Origin: JAISDD01 sp031553935
Lineage (GTDB): Bacteria > Bacillota > Syntrophomonadia > Syntrophomonadales > Syntrophomonadaceae
Assembly: GCA_031553935.1 (NCBI GenBank)
Contig: JAVBKS010000064.1
Location: forward strand, 1-27,155
Length of the DNA: 27,155 bases
Direction of reading: 5' to 3'
In this document: one piece after another, positions 24,114-27,155 of the stretch
Layout: every line of letters starts with the position of its first letter
Position numbering within the stretch: position 1 is the first letter of the stretch
The notes under the pieces: model-generated
The model's database searches: none
What the model was told of the DNA's origin: nothing
Seen by the model: only the letters and a program-made list of their open reading frames with translations
Program-made: the position numbers and the translations under genes

Positions 24114-24551
24114 TCAGTCATTTTCCGAGAGCTCATTGATACTTCTAAATATCTGTTTAAGCAGGGGAATATTTTCGCGCCCAATTTGATTTTTAACTTG
24201 ATCTTGAGCTTTTTTCCATGCAGCCAAACCATCTTTTACAATCTGTTTGCCAAGGTCTGTAGTCATAATCAAGCTTTCCCTCTGATTTTCTCCTTGACGA
24301 TCTGAAACAAAGCCTTTGTCGACTAATATTTTTAAATTTCTGACAACGGTAGTCCGGTCCAGTTTTGCGAAATAAGCTAGCTCTGTTTTACTGCATTCTT
24401 TTAAATAATCAATTTCATTCAGCAGGGAAAACTGGCTGGCGCTGATATTATATGGTTCCAGTGCTTTATTATATAACTTGGTCAAGGTATTGGCAGTTTG
24501 GCGAAAATTAATGCAAAAGCAAGCTTTTTCTTGTAATTCAATGTCGCGCAT
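24114..24551 (-). CDS. MarR-family transcriptional regulator
   Basis: This 145-residue winged-helix regulator begins MRDIELQEKACFCINFRQ. The MarR core is visible in LEPYNISASQFSLLNEI, KTELAYFAKLDRTTVVRNLKILVDKGFV (helix-turn-helix) and the wing with RESLIMTTDLGKQIV. The ATG at 24551 is chosen with GGAG 9 nt upstream; an in-frame TTG at 24578 follows the previous stop with no ribosome site. It lies immediately downstream of the enoyl-CoA hydratase gene, so it probably controls that operon through the large palindrome at 25371-25416. The ligand is unknown; an acyl-CoA or aromatic compound is a guess. Confidence 0.88.
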   Translation of the reverse strand: MRDIELQEKACFCINFRQTANTLTKLYNKALEPYNISASQFSLLNEIDYLKECSKTELAYFAKLDRTTVVRNLKILVDKGFVSDRQGENQRESLIMTTDLGKQIVKDGLAAWKKAQDQVKNQIGRENIPLLKQIFRSINELSEND

Positions 24552-24578
24552 ATAAATATTCTCCAATATAACAATCAA

Positions 24579-25349
24579 TTAATAAATCGGCTTTCTCTTT
24601 TCTATAAATGCTGTCATGCCTTCTTTTTGTTCGGCAGAAGCAAAGCACAGTCCAAACAGGTTTTTATCATATTCAATTGCCTTTTCTAAATCCATATCCC
24701 TTCCCATTTGCATAGCCTGCTTGGCTAAACTAGTAGCAGTAGAAGATTTCGAAAGTATTTTGCTGGCCATTTCTAGGGCTGTGTCCATTAATTTCTCAGG
24801 AGAGGTTAACTTGTTAGCAATTCCTAAAGACAAAGCTTCCTCACTTCCTATTATATCACCAGTAAAGACAAATTCATTAGCTTTTCCAACACCTATAAGT
24901 CGTTGAAGTCTTTGTACACCTCCTGCGCCTGGAATAACTCCTTGTCCAGTTTCCGGCAAACCTACTTTGGCATCAGTGGAAAAAATTCGCAAATCACATC
25001 CGAGCGCCACCTCAAACCCAGCTCCCAATGCATAGCCATTCACTGCTGCAATGAACACTTGATTCATTCTGTCCATCTCTAAAGTGGTTTTGGAAAGCGC
25101 ATAACAGAATTGGGCTCCTTGTAATGGATTTAACCCTTGCATGAATTTAATATCAGCACCGCCTATAAAGCTTTTGCCTGCACCCGTAATAATCACTACC
25201 CGACAATTTTCGTTAGCTTTGATTTCCTGAATCGCACTCTTCAGTTCTTCAACAAGCTTCTGTGAAATTGCATTCATGTTTTCTGGTGTATTCAGAGTCA
25301 AAATACCTATTTTGTCCTGACAAGATAATAGTATAGTTTGATATTCCAT
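24579..25349 (-). CDS. Enoyl-CoA hydratase/isomerase family protein (crotonase-like)
   Basis: This 256-residue crotonase-fold enzyme has oxyanion-hole segments GGADIKF and GYALGAGFEVAL and both catalytic glutamates of hydratases (about E113 in GAGFEVAL and E133 in LPETGQGVIPGAGG). Hydration of crotonyl-CoA-type substrates is thus likely, for example in butyrate or fatty-acid metabolism. The start is the ATG at 25349, 4 nt after GGAGGT; an ATG at 25361 overlaps that site. It is the first gene of a two-gene operon with marR. It stands apart from any thiolase or dehydrogenase gene in this window, so its pathway is not fixed. Confidence 0.92.
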   Translation of the reverse strand: MEYQTILLSCQDKIGILTLNTPENMNAISQKLVEELKSAIQEIKANENCRVVIITGAGKSFIGGADIKFMQGLNPLQGAQFCYALSKTTLEMDRMNQVFIAAVNGYALGAGFEVALGCDLRIFSTDAKVGLPETGQGVIPGAGGVQRLQRLIGVGKANEFVFTGDIIGSEEALSLGIANKLTSPEKLMDTALEMASKILSKSSTATSLAKQAMQMGRDMDLEKAIEYDKNLFGLCFASAEQKEGMTAFIEKRKPIY

Positions 25350-25370
25350 ATTTACCTCCATATATAAAAT

Positions 25371-25416
25371 TATAGAATGAGTGTATGTACACTAGTGTAC
25401 ATACACTCATTCTATA
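25371..25416 (-). promoter_or_regulatory. Perfect 46-bp palindromic operator over the ech-marR promoter
   Basis: Bases 25371-25393 are the exact reverse complement of 25394-25416, centred on ACTAGT. Within it, GTGTATGTACAC and GTGTACATACAC form two overlapping dyads. The minus-strand promoter TTGACA (25417-25422), N17, TACACT (25394-25399) places the -10 and the whole spacer inside the palindrome. It is most likely the MarR binding site. Confidence 0.8.
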
Positions 25417-25422
25417 TGTCAA
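25394..25422 (-). promoter_or_regulatory. Promoter of the ech-marR operon
   Basis: The minus strand has TTGACA at 25417-25422 (perfect -35) and TACACT at 25394-25399 (-10, 4 of 6 matches) with 17-nt spacing. A TATAAT also occurs farther downstream at about 25368-25373, but without a -35 at the right distance. Transcription would start inside the palindrome's distal arm. Confidence 0.65.
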
Positions 25423-25859
25423 GGCTTCTAAGAAATTAGTGCAATTGACCTCTTAGACCGGCCTTTCTTTATACTCTGGTTTTTGATATTCTGTATTTGT
25501 ATCATCGGCAACATCCTTTCTGCTATCCCCCTTACGTAGTGCTCATACTTAAGGGTAATGATTTTCAAGGGTGCTGGCGATGTTTTTTTCCAATTCACCG
25601 CTGTATTTTTATTCTGCCGTTTGTTGTATTATTATTTTGCCATAAACATTTATCAAATAATGAGCGAAATCTATATGTGGCAGAAGTTAAAGTAATAGAG
25701 TGAAGATTGCAATTACTGAAGCGCAGATAATAGAAATCGATATTTAAGCAAGAAAACATCGGAACGAATGGCAGCCAGTGGGTGGGCACTATGATCTATC
25801 GAAGGTATTGCTAGATCAAGGTACAAGCCCCACGAGTTGTGCTTAAGTGGGGTTACGAT
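25423..25859. other. Intergenic region with no supported gene
   Basis: About 435 nt. Short open frames exist on both strands, but none has a ribosome site with a recognisable product. A 33-codon plus-strand stretch around 25749-25847 (…NEWQPVGGHYDLSKVLLDQG…) reads like a protein fragment but follows a stop. A small CCCCAC/GTGGGG inverted pair lies at 25828-25852 just before the lipoprotein gene. Confidence 0.45.
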
Positions 25860-26669
25860 TTGAATAGAGTACTTGGTATGGTGATATTATTTTCCTTCAT
25901 ATCTGCAGGATGTTCTCCCAATTTTAATATTGGAGCAGAGAAGGCAGTGAATATTATTAAAAGTTATTTCGAGGAGCTTGATAATCGAAACTTCGATGTA
26001 TCGTATCCAATCATAGTTGATAATCATAGCTGTTATAAAATAGCTGTGACAGGCAAACTTGATAGCGAAAAAACTTATCCGATTGATACATTTGCCGTAT
26101 GTTTGATAAACGACACTAAGTATTTTTACAACCCGAATACTAATCAATTCGAGATATTCTATATGACACCCTCCTTTGCATGTCAAACATCACCAGATGG
26201 CAAAATGCGCATAGAAAGCGTAGGTATGCAGGTACACGGAGATGGCCCCAGCGGACTATATGCATTAAGAGAGATGCGGATCATTAATATGCAAACTGGT
26301 GATGTTCTGTGGACGGATGATAGTCATCTTAATAACAAGTTTTCCTGGTCAGAAAACAGTAGGTATGTGGCAGCCGAATGCTCTGGACGACAATGGAGCC
26401 AGTCGAGCATAATCGATACTGTTGGGTTTACTGTAGTTGTCATGCCTAATATTGATGAAATTCGAAGGATCAAGCCGGAAGCGGCAGAGCCAAACTTATT
26501 TGTAGCTATGCCTTTGATCAGAATTGTAAAATGGATTAACCCTTCTGTTCTATTGGTCCATTTTGAGTGGATGACTAATAATAGCACGCTTGTCACCGGC
26601 GAATACGAATATGATATGATTAGTAAAACAGCTAAGATTCTTAACATAGATGAAATCAACTATGGCTAA
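25860..26669 (+). CDS. Putative lipoprotein of unknown function
   Basis: With a TTG start at 25860 the protein is 269 residues and opens MNRVLGMVILFSFISAGC, a short lipoprotein signal peptide with lipobox ISAGC; the mature Cys would be lipid-anchored. The body is beta-rich and includes FSWSENSRYVAAECSG, reminiscent of a TolB/WD-type propeller blade (SPDGK also occurs earlier, in QTSPDGKMRIESVG). No family is assigned. The frame is open to a GTG at 25839, which would put a hydrophilic stretch before the signal peptide and is less likely. The ribosome site is weak (GTGGGG). It stands alone in its orientation. Confidence 0.7.
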   Translation: MNRVLGMVILFSFISAGCSPNFNIGAEKAVNIIKSYFEELDNRNFDVSYPIIVDNHSCYKIAVTGKLDSEKTYPIDTFAVCLINDTKYFYNPNTNQFEIFYMTPSFACQTSPDGKMRIESVGMQVHGDGPSGLYALREMRIINMQTGDVLWTDDSHLNNKFSWSENSRYVAAECSGRQWSQSSIIDTVGFTVVVMPNIDEIRRIKPEAAEPNLFVAMPLIRIVKWINPSVLLVHFEWMTNNSTLVTGEYEYDMISKTAKILNIDEINYG

Positions 26670-26823
26670 AGTGTAAGCGACAAATCCTGGGGCCTCTAGT
26701 AGCTAAAAAGACATGCTGTGAAGGATCGCTTACTGAAACCAGTTATATGAATAATGCGAAGTGGTACAAGTTTTTCCATATCGTTGAAGTGGTTTGCATT
26801 CTTCTCACAGACAAATACCATTT

Positions 26824-26845
26824 CGAATAATTTGTCAATTATTCG
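26824..26845. repeat. Small perfect hairpin after the lipoprotein gene
   Basis: Arms CGAATAATT (26824-26832) and AATTATTCG (26837-26845) around a 4-nt loop. It lies about 155 nt after the lipoprotein stop and has no U-tract. A second inverted pair, GTAAGCGA and TCGCTTAC, lies closer to that stop (near 26672 and 26725). Confidence 0.4.
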
Positions 26846-26910
26846 TGCCGAGGAGGCAATTAAGGTGCCCAGATAACAATCTGCAGCACCTTAGCATTCT
26901 AAGTATTATT

Positions 26911-27155
26911 CTAGATAATGAATTTATTTATTATGGCGTTTAATTCCTGGGCTAATGCAGCCTACTTTGGGTTTCTTTCACTATTTCCTGGATCGAGGTA
27001 GTTTGGTCCAAGGTAAGCGCGGAAACATCTTCGGATTTTTCTACGGTACTGAGGCTCACATTCTCCATATTATCAACCGCTTTAATAATATTCTCATTAC
27101 CCTGGTCCAGTTCTTTTATTATGTCTGTAATTTCAGAGCTTCTGCTTACCATTTG
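26911..27155 (-). pseudogene. C-terminal end of a methyl-accepting chemotaxis protein, frameshifted, cut by window edge
   Basis: The frame entering from the right edge reads SRSSEITDIIK, AVDNMENVSLSTVEKSEDVSALTLDQTTSIQEIV in part, which is the signalling-domain end of a chemoreceptor. It stops at 26952 with SRLH. Another frame continues at once with AALAQELNAIINKFII to a TAG at 26911. This is exactly the usual chemoreceptor ending, so one base appears lost near 26962-26966. The break removes only the last roughly 17 residues, so function may not be abolished. The rest of the gene lies outside the window, and its sensory domain cannot be seen. Confidence 0.7.

Noticed and set aside
25497..25703. 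Plus-strand 68-codon frame in the intergenic region after the palindrome
   Set aside because: No ribosome site, odd Cys/Phe-rich composition and no domain; probably a chance frame.
26747..26830. 27-codon frame (MNNAKWYKFFHIVEVV...) after the lipoprotein gene
   Set aside because: The residues look protein-like, but there is no ribosome site and it is too short to support.

Overview
The window reads as a chromosomal segment of an endospore-forming, moderately AT-rich Clostridia-type Firmicute. A Syntrophomonas-like relative is a reasonable inference but is not proven. The evidence is the presence of sporulation genes (gpr, ylbJ, spore-surface-like proteins), strong GGAGG-type ribosome sites, frequent TTG/GTG starts, and gene order that matches the Bacillus ylbH-ylbN/rpmF and rnc-smc-ftsY neighbourhoods.

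Layout. Positions 1-1180 hold a non-coding repeat-rich edge and two tandem His-x-His-rich YmaF-family genes. Positions 1451-9845 (minus strand) form a housekeeping run: DUF177/ylbN, rpmF, plsX, rnc, an Elp3-like radical SAM gene, smc, ftsY. It is driven by a perfect consensus promoter (TTGACA-N17-TATAAT, 9873-9901) and has a strong intrinsic terminator or attenuator between rpmF and plsX. Positions 9983-12215 carry ackA and pta, divergent from tmcAL (12323), which itself uses acetate. Positions 13571-16648 carry a patatin-like gene, ylbJ, a small coiled-coil protein and rsmD. The spore protease gene gpr (16993-17961) follows behind a sigma-G-like promoter.

Positions 18115-23803 are accessory and the most interesting part. 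They contain a thioester-domain (TED) protein with a Cys-rich tail, an ABC-2 transporter operon with an exported partner, and two proteins sharing a spore-surface-like leader, one of which carries a CnaB-like domain. TED and CnaB are modules known from Gram-positive covalent adhesins; here they lack sorting signals, and the TED gene follows a sigma-K-like promoter. The TED reading frame is broken at an A7 run. Positions 23537-24108 contain a broken ParE/RelE toxin against a REP/MITE-like repeat. Positions 24114-25422 hold an enoyl-CoA hydratase plus MarR regulator operon whose promoter is overlaid by a perfect 46-bp palindrome. The right edge has a lipoprotein of unknown function and the C-terminal end of a chemotaxis receptor, frameshifted just before its stop.

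Three independent single-base frame breaks (TED, ParE, MCP) appear within 8 kb. They could be genuine decay or phase variation, or assembly indels; raw reads would decide. No rRNA, tRNA, CRISPR array or complete transposase gene was found.
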